A DNA stretch of 64,000 nt from Streptomyces ambofaciens ATCC 23877. Lineage in GTDB: Bacteria > Actinomycetota > Actinomycetes > Streptomycetales > Streptomycetaceae. The notes under the pieces were generated by a model that saw nothing but the letters and a program-made list of their open reading frames with translations, made no database searches and was not told the DNA's origin. The position numbers and the translations under genes are program-made. Position 1 is the stretch's first letter. Each line of letters starts with the position of its first letter. Location: positions 2,839,001 to 2,903,000 of the forward strand of contig NZ_CP012382.1 of NCBI RefSeq assembly GCF_001267885.1, given 5' to 3'. This document shows positions 44,165 to 52,907 of this stretch, in pieces.

Positions 44165-45603
44165 CCGCGGAACGCACCGTCCCCAACCCCGCCGGCCAGC
44201 CGCGCGACCTCGGCTCCTCCCCCGTGTCGGTGCTGCCGCGGCGCACCGGCGCGGCGGGCTTCCGGTTCCCCGCCGGGCGGCCCGCGCCGCGGTCCGGCTC
44301 CCCGCGTCGGCCGGACTCCCCGCTGCCGCTGCTCGTCGCGGACGGCGCGGCGGCCCTGCCGGGCTCGCTGGTCCTCACCGGCGCCCCGCACCAGCCGCTG
44401 CTCACGGCCCTCCTGGTGGCCGGGGCGCTGCTGCTGCGCCCGCACCCGCCCCGGCGCCTGCCGGGTGTACTGGACGACCTGCCCGCGCTGTGCGGCCGTA
44501 TCGCGGTGGTCTGGCTGGCGCTGGCCGCGCTCGTCGCGGCGTACGCCCCGCCGCAGGCGCTGTCCGCCCGCACCCTGCTCCTCGGCTTCCTCCTGCACGC
44601 GGCGGCCGGCTGCGCGGGCCGGGGCGTCGTGCACCGGCGGCGCCGTACCGAGCTGCTGAACCGACCGCGCGCGGCCCTCGTCATGGGCCCCGCGGCCACC
44701 GCGCACCGCGTGGCCTCGGCGGTCCTGCGCCACCCGCGCTGCGGGGTGCGCCCGGTCGGGATCGTCGCCGACGACCCGGGCGGGGCCACGGCGCTGCCCG
44801 TACTGACCACGAGCGAGGAGGTGCGGCGTGCCGTCGTGCAGAACGGCGTGCGCGACGTGCTGACCGTGGACCCGTCCGTACGGGCCTCGCGGGGCCCCCT
44901 GCTGCGGGCGCTGGCCGAGTCGGGCTGCGCGGTGTGGGAGGTCGACCCGGACGTCCCCTCGCACGCGGGCCCGGACCGGCTCGCCGGCTTCCCCTGCCGA
45001 CCTCTGGAGTCCGGCTCGCGGCGGCCCCGCAGCGCCGGCAAGCGGGTGCTGGACGTGACGGTCTCCGGGGCGCTGTTGCTGCTGCTGAGCCCGTTGCTGC
45101 TGACCTGCGCGGCGGTGCTGCGGATCATCAGCGGTCCGGGCGTCCTGTTCCGGCAGGAGCGCGTCGGCAAGGACGGCAGGCCGTTCACGCTGCTGAAGTT
45201 CCGCACCCACCGCCCGGCCGACGAGCACGAGTCGGCGACCCGGTGGAGCGTGGCGGACGAACGCCGGATGCCGTGGTTCTGCCGCTTCCTGCGCCGCACG
45301 TCCCTGGACGAGCTGCTCCAGCTGTGGAACGTCTTCCGGGGCGACATGAGCCTGGTCGGGCCGCGGCCCGAACGCCCGTACTTCGTGGCGCAGTTCAGCC
45401 AGGCCCACCCCGGTTACGCCGCCCGTCACCGGGTGCCGGCCGGGATCACGGGCCTGGCCCAGATCCACGGGCTGCGCGGTGACACCTCCATCGAGGACCG
45501 GGCCCGCTTCGACAACGCCTACATCGACGACTGGTCCCTGTGGCAGGACGTGTGCATCCTGCTGCGCACGGCCGTGGCACTCGTCCGCCCGACCGGAAGC
45601 TGA
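44161..45603 (+). CDS. Undecaprenyl-phosphate sugar-1-phosphate transferase (polyprenyl glycosylphosphotransferase)
   Basis: 480 residues. The N-terminal region has weak TM segments (about 55-150), followed by a Rossmann-like central part (ALVMGPAATAHRVASAVL), a single TM (about 300-320, VTVSGALLLLLSPLLLTC) and the catalytic cytoplasmic domain: GPGVLFRQERVGKDGRPF, LLKFRTHRPADEHE, RRTSLDELLQLWNVFRGDMS, LVGPRPERPYFV and the GITGLAQIHGLRGDTS end. This PssY/WbaP-type enzyme loads the first sugar phosphate on the lipid carrier and so starts the polymer. GTGA overlap with the preceding gene. Confidence 0.92.
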   Translation: MTAERTVPNPAGQPRDLGSSPVSVLPRRTGAAGFRFPAGRPAPRSGSPRRPDSPLPLLVADGAAALPGSLVLTGAPHQPLLTALLVAGALLLRPHPPRRLPGVLDDLPALCGRIAVVWLALAALVAAYAPPQALSARTLLLGFLLHAAAGCAGRGVVHRRRRTELLNRPRAALVMGPAATAHRVASAVLRHPRCGVRPVGIVADDPGGATALPVLTTSEEVRRAVVQNGVRDVLTVDPSVRASRGPLLRALAESGCAVWEVDPDVPSHAGPDRLAGFPCRPLESGSRRPRSAGKRVLDVTVSGALLLLLSPLLLTCAAVLRIISGPGVLFRQERVGKDGRPFTLLKFRTHRPADEHESATRWSVADERRMPWFCRFLRRTSLDELLQLWNVFRGDMSLVGPRPERPYFVAQFSQAHPGYAARHRVPAGITGLAQIHGLRGDTSIEDRARFDNAYIDDWSLWQDVCILLRTAVALVRPTGS

Positions 45604-45608
45604 GCCGC

Positions 45609-47132
45609 GTGAGCAGTCCCGTCCCGCCCCCGTGGTCCGCCGCGCGCGCCTCGCGGCTGCCGCCCGTCCTCGCCGTGGTCGCCGTCGTCGCGCTGCTCGC
45701 CCTGCCGGTCGCCGCGGACGGCGGGGGCGGTGCGCATCCGGCCGACGCGGTCTCCGCGCTGGTGGTGCTGTACTGCGTCCTGCGCCTGGTACGGGACCGG
45801 CGGCGCCCCCTGTCCCGTGCGGCGGCCGTGGTGCTGGGCCTGCCGGTGCTGGGGCTGGCCTTCGCCGCCACGGGCGCGGTGTCGCCGGGGGCCGGGATCA
45901 CCGGACTCGGCCGCTACCTCCAGGTCTTCGTCCTCGTCCCCGCCGCGGTACTGCTGCTGATCCGCGACCGGGGCGACGTACGGCTGCTCGCCCGGTCGAT
46001 GGTGGGCCTGGGGCTGTGGCAGGGGGCGGTCGGTGTGCACCAGTACGCCACCGGGACCGGCGCCTCGTACCAGGGCGAGCAGATCCGGGCCGTGGGCACC
46101 TTCGGGCCGCAGGACGTCATGGGAATGGCGACCGTCGTCTCCCTGGGGCTGGTCTGCGCGGTCGGGCTGGCGCTGGGTCACGCGCCCGCCCGCCGGCGCG
46201 CCCTGGCGGCCGGGTGCGCACTGGCCCTGCTGCTGCCGCTCGCCCTGTCCTTCAGCCGCGGCGCGTGGATCGCCACGGCGGTGACCTGCGCGGCGCAGTT
46301 GCTGCTCTCCGGGGTGCGCAGGGCGCTGGCGGTGGGGGCGGCGGCGGTCGCGGCGGGCGTGGTGCTGGTGGGCGGGTTCGGGCTCGGTACGGCGATGCTC
46401 CAGGAGCGGGTCGGCAGCATCACGCAGGTCGCGGACGCCCCCGACCAGTCGGTGACCGACCGCTACACGATGTGGGAGGCGGCCGTCGGCATGTGGCGTG
46501 AGCGTCCGCTGACCGGCGTGGGCCTCAAGGGCTTCCCGGAGCACCGGGACGGACACGCCTCACTGGCGCTGTCCTCGGGCAGCGAGACGGACGGCGTCGG
46601 CGCCGGGTACCACAGGCAGCCGCTGCTGTCCCCGCACAACATGTACCTGCTGGTGCTGGCGGAGCAGGGGCTCATCGGGCTGCTCGCGCTCGCGGGGAGC
46701 TGGCTGGCGCTTCTCGTCCTGGGGTTGCGCCGGCTCCGTGCGGTACGGCGCACCCGGCGGACCGGGACGGACTGCAGGCTGGTCGCCTGCGGGCTGCTGG
46801 TGTGGCAGCTGACCGACTTCGCGTACGCCGACATCGGCGGGCCCTCGACCGTGCTGACGGCGGTGTGCTTCGGCCTGGCTGCCTGGTGGGCGCTCGGCCC
46901 CGGGGCGGGAACGGGGACGGAAGCGGAACCCGTGGCCGGGGCGGGGACCGAAGCGAAGCCCGTGGCCGGTACGGGAACGGAAGCGGAACCCGTGGCCGGT
47001 ACGGGAACGCAAGCGAAGCCCATGGCCGGTACGAGAACGCAAGCGAAGCCCATGGCCGGTACGGAAGCGGGACCGGGAGTCGGGGCGGGAACCGGCGCGG
47101 AGCCCGGCACGGAGGAGGTGCCGGTCCGGTGA
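45609..47132 (+). CDS. O-antigen ligase/polymerase-like membrane protein (Wzy/WaaL type)
   Basis: 507 residues. About ten to twelve TM segments, with the large periplasmic-side loop between about residues 265 and 345 typical of Wzy_C proteins: DRYTMWEAAVGMWRERPLTGVGLKGFPEHR and LLSPHNMYLLVLAEQGLIGLL. Such proteins polymerise or ligate lipid-linked repeat units outside the membrane. The last 75 residues are a cytoplasmic repeat tail of ten-residue units (GTGTEAEPVA and variants). Starts five bases after the preceding stop, overlaps the flippase start (GTGA). Confidence 0.88.
   Translation: MSSPVPPPWSAARASRLPPVLAVVAVVALLALPVAADGGGGAHPADAVSALVVLYCVLRLVRDRRRPLSRAAAVVLGLPVLGLAFAATGAVSPGAGITGLGRYLQVFVLVPAAVLLLIRDRGDVRLLARSMVGLGLWQGAVGVHQYATGTGASYQGEQIRAVGTFGPQDVMGMATVVSLGLVCAVGLALGHAPARRRALAAGCALALLLPLALSFSRGAWIATAVTCAAQLLLSGVRRALAVGAAAVAAGVVLVGGFGLGTAMLQERVGSITQVADAPDQSVTDRYTMWEAAVGMWRERPLTGVGLKGFPEHRDGHASLALSSGSETDGVGAGYHRQPLLSPHNMYLLVLAEQGLIGLLALAGSWLALLVLGLRRLRAVRRTRRTGTDCRLVACGLLVWQLTDFAYADIGGPSTVLTAVCFGLAAWWALGPGAGTGTEAEPVAGAGTEAKPVAGTGTEAEPVAGTGTQAKPMAGTRTQAKPMAGTEAGPGVGAGTGAEPGTEEVPVR
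46921..47070 (+). repeat. Five 30-bp units in the ligase C-terminus
   Basis: The AAGCG motif recurs at exact 30-base steps (46921, 46951, 46981, 47011, 47041). Units encode EAEPVAGTGT, EAKPVAGTGT or QAKPMAGTRT variants. In-frame and near-identical, hence probably variable in copy number. Confidence 0.9.
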
Positions 47133-49042
47133 AGCCGACCCCGCTGCGCGCGGCCGACGGGGCGTCCGTCCCGTCGGCCAGGATCACCACGCCCGCGCCG
47201 GACGCGGCCCCCTCGGGCGCGGCGACGAGCGGGGCCTCGGCCGAGCCGACGCCGACACCGACACCGACGAAGGCACCGCCGAAGGCGCCGACGGACGCAC
47301 CTGCACCTGCACCCACGCCTTCCTCAGCCCTCGCCCCCGCCCCCACCGCCGCCCCCACCCCCGAAGGGCGTTCCTCCGGAAGCTTCCTCGCCCGGGCCGC
47401 GCTGCTCACGGCCGTGCTGTCGGTGGCCGGGTCGGTGCTCGGGCTGGCCCGGGACCAGGCGCTGGCCCGGTTGTTCGGGGCCGGCAGCGAGACGGACGCC
47501 TTCCTGGTGGCGTGGACGGTCCCGGAGTTCGCGGCGACGCTGCTGATCGAGGACGGGCTGGCCTTCGCGCTGGTCCCGATGTTCAGCCTGGCGCTCGCCC
47601 ACCGCGCGCAGGGCGCCCCCGGCGACCCGGTCCGCGCGCTGGTCGCCTCGACCCTGCCCCGGCTGGCCCTGGCCTTCGTCGCGGCCGGCACGCTGGTCGT
47701 CGTCACCGCGCCGCTGCTGGTCCGGGCCCTGGCACCGGGTCTGCCCGACCACGCCCTCGCCGTGGACTGCACCCGGCTCACCGCCACCTGCGTGCTCACC
47801 TTCGGTCTCGCCGGGTATTGCAGCGCGGCCCTGCGGGCGCACCGCCGGTTCCTGGCGCCGGCCGCGATCTACGTCGCCTACAACACCGGCATCATCACCT
47901 CGATGTTCCTGCTCGGCGGGCGCTGGGGGGTGCGCTCGGCGGCGGTCGGGGTCGCGGCGGGCGGCTTCCTGATGGTGGCGGTGCAGCTGCCGTCGCTGCT
48001 GCGCCGGCTGCGGCGCCGGGACGAGGCCGGCACGGCGCGGGCGACCGCGTCCGACCAGGCACGTCCCCTCGCCCTCGCCCTGTTCGCCACCGTCCTGCTC
48101 TTCGCCCTGTGCCGCCAGACCCAGGTCCTCATCGAGCGCTTCCTCGCCTCCGGGCTCCCGTCCGGGGCCATCTCGCACCTGAACTACGCGCAGAAGGTGG
48201 CCCAGATCCCGATGACGCTGTCGCTGATGCTGTGCACGGTCACCTTCCCGGTGGTGGCCCGGGCCCTGGCCGACGGCGACACCGAGCGGGCCCGCGACCG
48301 TGTCGAGCGGGACGTGGCGCTGGCGGCCTGCCTGGTGCTGCTGGGCGCGGCCACGGTCGTCGCCTGCGCGCCGCAGATGATCGAACTCCTCTTCCAGCGG
48401 GGCGCCTTCACGGCGGCCGACACGACGGTCACCGCGAACGTCATGCGCGTGTACGCCCTCGGGCTGCTCGGCCAGACCGTGGTGGGCGCGCTCGCCCGCT
48501 CCTACTTCTCCGCGGGCCGCGCCAGCTGGTACCCGCTGGGTGCCATGGCCGCCGGCATCGCCGCCACCGCCGCCATCGGCGCCTGTGCGGTGGGTCCGTG
48601 GGGCGTGACCGGCATCGCCGCCGCCAACGCCGCCGGCATCACCGTCACCGCCGTCCTGCTGCTCACCGGGATGGGCCCGCGCAGTGTCCCGGTCCGCGTC
48701 CGGCGCGTCTTCGGCGAGCTGGGCAGGTCGGCGCTGGCGGCGGCCGGGGCGACCCTCGCGGGCGCGGCGGTCGCGGCCGGGTTCGACGGGCCCGCCGTGT
48801 CCCTCGCCGCCGGTGCGGCGGCCGTCGGCGGGGTCTTCGTCGTCCTGGGCCTGGCCCTGGGCGTCCCGGGTGTCGCCCCCGCCCTCGCGTCCCTCGGTTC
48901 CCCCCGCCTCCGCAGCCTCCTCCGCCGCCTCCGCCTCCCTCCCGTCCCCCGCTCCGTCTCACGAAGGCTTCCGCATGGCCGCTTCAGCTTCCGCCTCCGT
49001 TCCCGCCTCCGTCGGTCCCGTCGGTTCCGTCGGCCCCGTTGA
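47129..49042 (+). CDS. MurJ/Wzx-like lipid-linked oligosaccharide flippase (MOP family)
   Basis: 637 residues. A Pro/Thr/Ala-rich N-terminal stretch (about 1-85, PTPTPTPTKAPPKAP) leads into 13-14 TM segments of the MviN/MurJ fold: VLGLARDQALARLFGAGSET, DAFLVAWTVPEF, GLAFALVPMFSLALA, LNYAQKVAQIPMTL and RSYFSAGRASWYPL. The C-terminus is Ser/Arg-rich. In this operon the substrate is more likely the lipid-linked exopolysaccharide unit than peptidoglycan lipid II. GTGA overlap upstream; its last 68 bases overlap the deacetylase gene, explaining the odd C-terminal composition. Confidence 0.88.
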   Translation: MKPTPLRAADGASVPSARITTPAPDAAPSGAATSGASAEPTPTPTPTKAPPKAPTDAPAPAPTPSSALAPAPTAAPTPEGRSSGSFLARAALLTAVLSVAGSVLGLARDQALARLFGAGSETDAFLVAWTVPEFAATLLIEDGLAFALVPMFSLALAHRAQGAPGDPVRALVASTLPRLALAFVAAGTLVVVTAPLLVRALAPGLPDHALAVDCTRLTATCVLTFGLAGYCSAALRAHRRFLAPAAIYVAYNTGIITSMFLLGGRWGVRSAAVGVAAGGFLMVAVQLPSLLRRLRRRDEAGTARATASDQARPLALALFATVLLFALCRQTQVLIERFLASGLPSGAISHLNYAQKVAQIPMTLSLMLCTVTFPVVARALADGDTERARDRVERDVALAACLVLLGAATVVACAPQMIELLFQRGAFTAADTTVTANVMRVYALGLLGQTVVGALARSYFSAGRASWYPLGAMAAGIAATAAIGACAVGPWGVTGIAAANAAGITVTAVLLLTGMGPRSVPVRVRRVFGELGRSALAAAGATLAGAAVAAGFDGPAVSLAAGAAAVGGVFVVLGLALGVPGVAPALASLGSPRLRSLLRRLRLPPVPRSVSRRLPHGRFSFRLRSRLRRSRRFRRPR

Positions 49043-49787
49043 CGCCGCCGCACGCGGCGGCGTCCGCACGCGCCTGCGCACCGTCCCCTGGGTGGCGATG
49101 TACCACTCCGTCGGCGACCGCTCGGCCGACCCGTACGGCATCACGGTCACACCCGATCGCCTGGACGCACAGCTCGGCTGGCTGCGGCGGCGCGGACTGC
49201 GCGGCGTGCCGGTCGCCGAGCTGCTGGCCGCCCGGGCCCGGGGCGGTGGCCGCGGGCTGGTCGGCCTGACCTTCGACGACGGGTACGCCGACTTCGTCGA
49301 GCACGCCCTGCCGTGCCTGCGCCGCTGGGGGTGCGGGGCCACCCTCTTCGTACTGCCGGGCCGGCTCGGCGGCGACAACGCCTGGGACCCGCTGGGTCCG
49401 CGCAAGCCGCTGCTGACCGCCGACGGCATCCGGCACGCCGCCGCGGAGGGCGTCGAGATCGGCTCGCACGGGCTCACCCACATCGACCTGACCGAGGCGG
49501 ACGACGCCACGCTGAAGGCCGAGACCGCCGAGAGCAGAGCGCTGCTCTCTGATGTGATCAGCGCTCCGGTCACCGGTTTCTGCTACCCGTACGGCACGGT
49601 CGACGCCCGCGCCGCCGAGGCCGTACGGGCCGCCGGATACGCGTACGCCTGCGCCATCGACCCCGGCCCGCTGACCGGCCCGCACGCCCTGCCGCGGGTG
49701 CACGTCGGGCAGAGCGACGGGGCCGTACGGCTGCTGCTGAAGACCCGGCTGCACCGCCTGCGCCGCCGTTCCTGCGCGGAGGTCTGA
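48975..49787 (+). CDS. Polysaccharide deacetylase (CE4/NodB family)
   Basis: 270 residues. CE4 motifs: MYHSVGD, LTFDDGYADF (catalytic and metal Asp), IGSHGLTHIDL (metal His pair) and FCYPYGTVDARA. There is no signal peptide or TM segment, only an Ala/Ser/Val-rich N-terminus, so it may work in the cytoplasm on lipid-linked sugars or leave by another route. It would remove N-acetyl groups from GlcNAc-like residues, making a cationic polymer. ATG at 48975 with GAAGG six bases before, inside the flippase gene. Confidence 0.86.
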   Translation: MAASASASVPASVGPVGSVGPVDAAARGGVRTRLRTVPWVAMYHSVGDRSADPYGITVTPDRLDAQLGWLRRRGLRGVPVAELLAARARGGGRGLVGLTFDDGYADFVEHALPCLRRWGCGATLFVLPGRLGGDNAWDPLGPRKPLLTADGIRHAAAEGVEIGSHGLTHIDLTEADDATLKAETAESRALLSDVISAPVTGFCYPYGTVDARAAEAVRAAGYAYACAIDPGPLTGPHALPRVHVGQSDGAVRLLLKTRLHRLRRRSCAEV

Positions 49788-49788
49788 G

Positions 49789-50949
49789 ATGAAGGCACTG
49801 CACGTCATCACCGGCCTCGGGGTGGGCGGCGCCGAGCAGCAACTGCGGCTGCTGCTGCGCCACCTGCCCGTCGACTGCGACGTGGTGACGCTCACCAACC
49901 CGGGTCCGGTCGCCGAGGGGCTGCTGGCCGACGGCGTGCACGTCGTCCACCTCGGCATGGCCGGCAACCGGGACCTGGCCGCGCTGCCCCGACTGACCCG
50001 GCTCATCCGCCGCGGCGGCTACGACCTCGTGCACACCCACCTGTACCGCGCCTGCGTCTACGGCCGCCTCGCCGCGCGGCTGGCCGGCGTCCGGGCGATC
50101 GTGGCCACCGAACACTCCCTCGGCGACTCCCAGATGGAGGGCCGCCCGCTCACCCCGGGCGTCCGCGCCCTGTACCTGGCCGGCGAGCGGCTGGGCAGCG
50201 CCACGGTCGCCGTCTCCCCCACCGTCGCCGACCGGTTGCGGCGCTGGGGCGTACCCGCGCCCCGCATCGAGGTCGTCCCGAACGGCATCGACCTGGCCCG
50301 TTTCCGTTTCGACCCGGTCGCCCGCCTGCGCACCCGCCGCCGCCTCGGCCTGCCGGAGGGCGCGTACGTCGTCGGCGGGGTCGGCCGGCTGACGCCGGGC
50401 AAGCGGTTCGACGTGCTGGTCCGCGCCCTGGCCCGGCTCCCGGAGGACTGGTGGCTGCTGCTCGTCGGCGGTGGCCCGCAGGAGCACACCCTGCGCCGCA
50501 CCGCCCACGAGGCCGGGGTCGCCGACCGCGTCCTGCTCACCGGCGAACGTCCCTACCTGCCCGACGGCTCCCCGGGCCCCGACCTGCCCTCGCTCGCCTC
50601 GGCCATGGACGTCCTCGCCTCGCCGTCGGCGGAGGAGGCCTTCGGCCTGGCGGCCGTGGAGGGGCTCGCGTCGGGGCTGCCGGTGGTGCACGCCTCCTGC
50701 CCGGCGATCGAGGACCTGCCCCCGGGCAGCGCGCCCTCGGCCCGGCACGTCACCGGCGGCGACGAGGAGTTCGCCCGCGCCCTCGCCGAGGTCCGCGCCG
50801 ACGGCGGTCCGGGTCCCGGCCCGCGCACCGTGCCCGAGGCCGCCCGCCACTACTGCGTCACGCGCAGCGCCGCCCGCTTGATGGACGTGTACGCGGCCAC
50901 CCTCACGCACCCGTTGTCCCCGGTACCCCAGGGAGTCAGTTCCGCATGA
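49789..50949 (+). CDS. GT4 family glycosyltransferase
   Basis: 386 residues. GT-B enzyme: MKALHVITGLGVGGAEQQL, DLVHTHLYRACVYGRLAARL in the N-terminal domain; VVPNGIDLARFRFDP, VGRLTPGKRFDVLVRAL and PSAEEAFGLAAVEGLASGLPVV (EX7E motif, donor site) in the second. Starts one base after the deacetylase stop and overlaps the chain-length gene by four bases. Second glycosyltransferase of the operon, so the repeat unit has at least three sugars counting the priming one. Sugar identity unknown. Confidence 0.9.
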   Translation: MKALHVITGLGVGGAEQQLRLLLRHLPVDCDVVTLTNPGPVAEGLLADGVHVVHLGMAGNRDLAALPRLTRLIRRGGYDLVHTHLYRACVYGRLAARLAGVRAIVATEHSLGDSQMEGRPLTPGVRALYLAGERLGSATVAVSPTVADRLRRWGVPAPRIEVVPNGIDLARFRFDPVARLRTRRRLGLPEGAYVVGGVGRLTPGKRFDVLVRALARLPEDWWLLLVGGGPQEHTLRRTAHEAGVADRVLLTGERPYLPDGSPGPDLPSLASAMDVLASPSAEEAFGLAAVEGLASGLPVVHASCPAIEDLPPGSAPSARHVTGGDEEFARALAEVRADGGPGPGPRTVPEAARHYCVTRSAARLMDVYAATLTHPLSPVPQGVSSA

Positions 50950-51680
50950 CCGAGCCCCTCACCCAGACCCCGGCCGAATCCGGCGCCGCGTACGCGGAGA
51001 ACACCGCGGACCGGGCGGACCGGCCCGCCCGCCCCCACCCCCGTACCGCGCTGGGTCCCGCCCTGCGCCGCGTCCGCGCCCTGCCCCCCTGGACCCCGCT
51101 CGCGGCCGGCGTCCTCGCCGGCGGTCTGCTCGGCGCCTCCTACGGCCTGGTCACCGCCCCGCGGTACACGGCGACCAGTTACGTCGTCGCCGTGCCCACC
51201 GACAAGTCCGACCCGGCGTCCGCGCTGGGCTTCGCGCAGGCCTACGGCCGGGTCGCCACGCAGCTCGCGGTGCTCGGGGACGCCCAGATGTGGGCGGACG
51301 TGCCGGTGGCCACGCTCCGGGAGAGCGTGCGCACGGCCACCTCGCCGGACGCGCCGGTGGTCTCGGTGGCGGCCACCTCCTCCCGCCCCGGCGAGGCCGC
51401 CGACATGGCCAACGCCGTCGCCGGCGCGCTGACCCGGCACGCGGACGCCGCCGCGGACGACACCCACGTGGAACTGCGCCAGTTCGCGCGCGCCACCGAG
51501 CCCACCGAGGCGTCCTCGGCGTCGTCCGGCGTGACCGCGCTGGTCGGCGCGAGCGCGGGGGGACTGCTGGGCGGGCTGGCTCTGCTGGTGCGGCCCCGGC
51601 GGTCCGCGCGGGGACCCGGTCGCGCGGGGGCGGCCGTGCCCGGCCCCGCCGCGGCGGCCGACGTCCGCGGCCGGCTGTGA
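50946..51680 (+). CDS. Wzz-like chain-length/co-polymerase membrane protein without kinase domain
   Basis: 244 residues. Two TM segments (about 51-70, LAAGVLAGGLLGASYGLVTA, and about 196-215, VTALVGASAGGLLGGLALL) flank an extracellular region with YTATSYVVAVPTD and helical QLAVLGDAQMWADVPV, the Wzz/LPS chain-length plan. The C-terminal tail is short and Arg/Pro-rich; no BY-kinase or Tyr cluster is attached, unlike CpsD/CapB systems. It probably sets polymer length with the ligase-like protein. ATGA overlap upstream and GTGA overlap downstream. Confidence 0.82.
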   Translation: MTEPLTQTPAESGAAYAENTADRADRPARPHPRTALGPALRRVRALPPWTPLAAGVLAGGLLGASYGLVTAPRYTATSYVVAVPTDKSDPASALGFAQAYGRVATQLAVLGDAQMWADVPVATLRESVRTATSPDAPVVSVAATSSRPGEAADMANAVAGALTRHADAAADDTHVELRQFARATEPTEASSASSGVTALVGASAGGLLGGLALLVRPRRSARGPGRAGAAVPGPAAAADVRGRL

Positions 51681-52882
51681 CGTACCAGGCGGCGGGCCCG
51701 GCCACGACCACCGTCTCGTCCCGGGCGCCGCTCACGCCGCCGCTCACGCCGTCGCCCGCCCCGGCGTACACGGCCGAACTGGTCACCGACGAACGCGGCT
51801 TCACCGAGCTGGCCGCCGACTGGGGCCGGCTGTACCGGCGGTGTGCCGCCGCGACCCCCTTCCAGAGCCACGCCTGGCTGCACTCGTGGTGGCGCTCCTA
51901 CGGCGGCCCGGGCCGGCTGCGGCTGCTGCTGGCCCGCGACGGGCGCGAACTGGTCGCCGCCGCACCGCTGATGCGGGTCCGCCACCCGGTGCCGGCGCTG
52001 GTGCCGCTGGGCGGGGCGATCTCGGACTACGGGGACGTCCTGCTGGACGACGAGCGCGGCGAGGGCGCGGTGGCCGCGCTCACCGGGGCGCTGGGCGCGG
52101 CGGCCCGCACCGCGCTGATCGACCTGCGCGAGGTGCGTCCGGGCGCCGCCGCCGAACGCGTCTACGACCACTGGAGCGGCCCCCGGCGCCGGGTGCCCGA
52201 CTCGCTCTGCCTGGAGCTGCCTGCCGTACCGATGGACGAGCTGGTCGCCCGGCTGCCCTCGGCCAAGGCACAGCAGCGGGTGCGTGCCAAGCTGCGCAGG
52301 CTGGACGCGTTGGGTGTCGGGAGCCGCACCGTGCCCCCCGGTGAGGTGGACGCGGCCCTGCACCGGCTGCTGGAGTTGCACCTGTTGCAGTGGCGGGGCC
52401 GGAAGGTGACCGGCGAGCACCTGCGGACGCGGTTCCGCGAGCACCTGGTGCGGGCGGTGGGGCCGATGGTGCGGTCGGGGGACGCGGTGGTCACCGAGTT
52501 CCGGATGGACGGCGAGGTGGTGGCCGTGGACGTGACGCTGCTGTCCCGGCGGCTGGCCGGCGGTTATCTGTACGGCGCCCATCCCCGGCTGCGGGAGCGG
52601 AAGGCGGACGTGGCGGTGATGCTGCTGGACGCCTGTGCCGAGCACACCCGCGCCCCGGGGCGCGGCACGCTGAGCCTGCTGCGCGGCGACGAGCCGTACA
52701 AGCACCACTGGCGTCCGGAGCCGGTGCGCAACCAGCGGCTGCTGCTCGCCCGCCGGCGCACGGCCCCGCTGCTGGCGGCCGCCCTCTGCGACGTCGCCGC
52801 GCGCCGACGGGGCAAGGAACTGCTGCACCGGCGGCGGGAGCAGAGGGAGGGCGGCGGTGACGGCGGCGGCGGCAGGTCCTGA
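51677..52882 (+). CDS. GNAT family acyltransferase of the CelD/BcsL type
   Basis: 401 residues. Central features of the COG5653/FemAB-like GNAT group: TPFQSHAWLHSWWRSYGGPG, ELVAAAPLMRVRHPVPALVPLGG and, later, ADVAVMLLDACAEHTRAPGR with LLRGDEPYKHHWRPEP, the acyl-donor region of this family. Soluble. Enzymes of this type add acyl or amino-acyl groups to polysaccharides, so it may decorate the repeat unit after deacetylation. Last gene of the eight-gene operon, GTGA overlap with the chain-length gene; a hairpin follows. Confidence 0.8.
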   Translation: MTYQAAGPATTTVSSRAPLTPPLTPSPAPAYTAELVTDERGFTELAADWGRLYRRCAAATPFQSHAWLHSWWRSYGGPGRLRLLLARDGRELVAAAPLMRVRHPVPALVPLGGAISDYGDVLLDDERGEGAVAALTGALGAAARTALIDLREVRPGAAAERVYDHWSGPRRRVPDSLCLELPAVPMDELVARLPSAKAQQRVRAKLRRLDALGVGSRTVPPGEVDAALHRLLELHLLQWRGRKVTGEHLRTRFREHLVRAVGPMVRSGDAVVTEFRMDGEVVAVDVTLLSRRLAGGYLYGAHPRLRERKADVAVMLLDACAEHTRAPGRGTLSLLRGDEPYKHHWRPEPVRNQRLLLARRRTAPLLAAALCDVAARRRGKELLHRRREQREGGGDGGGGRS

Positions 52883-52893
52883 CCTGCCCCGCC
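52862..52893. terminator. Bidirectional hairpin after the polysaccharide operon
   Basis: GGCGGCGGCAGGT pairs with ACCTGCCCCGCCGCC (two-base bulge) across the end of the acyltransferase gene and the short gap before the converging GH26-like gene. Confidence 0.65.
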
Positions 52894-52907
52894 GCCGCCG
52901 CGTGCCG

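Noticed and set aside
42527..52882. Antibiotic (polyketide, NRPS or RiPP) biosynthetic cluster
   Set aside because: No carrier-protein, synthase or precursor-peptide features; the enzyme set is that of Wzx/Wzy-type polysaccharide assembly.
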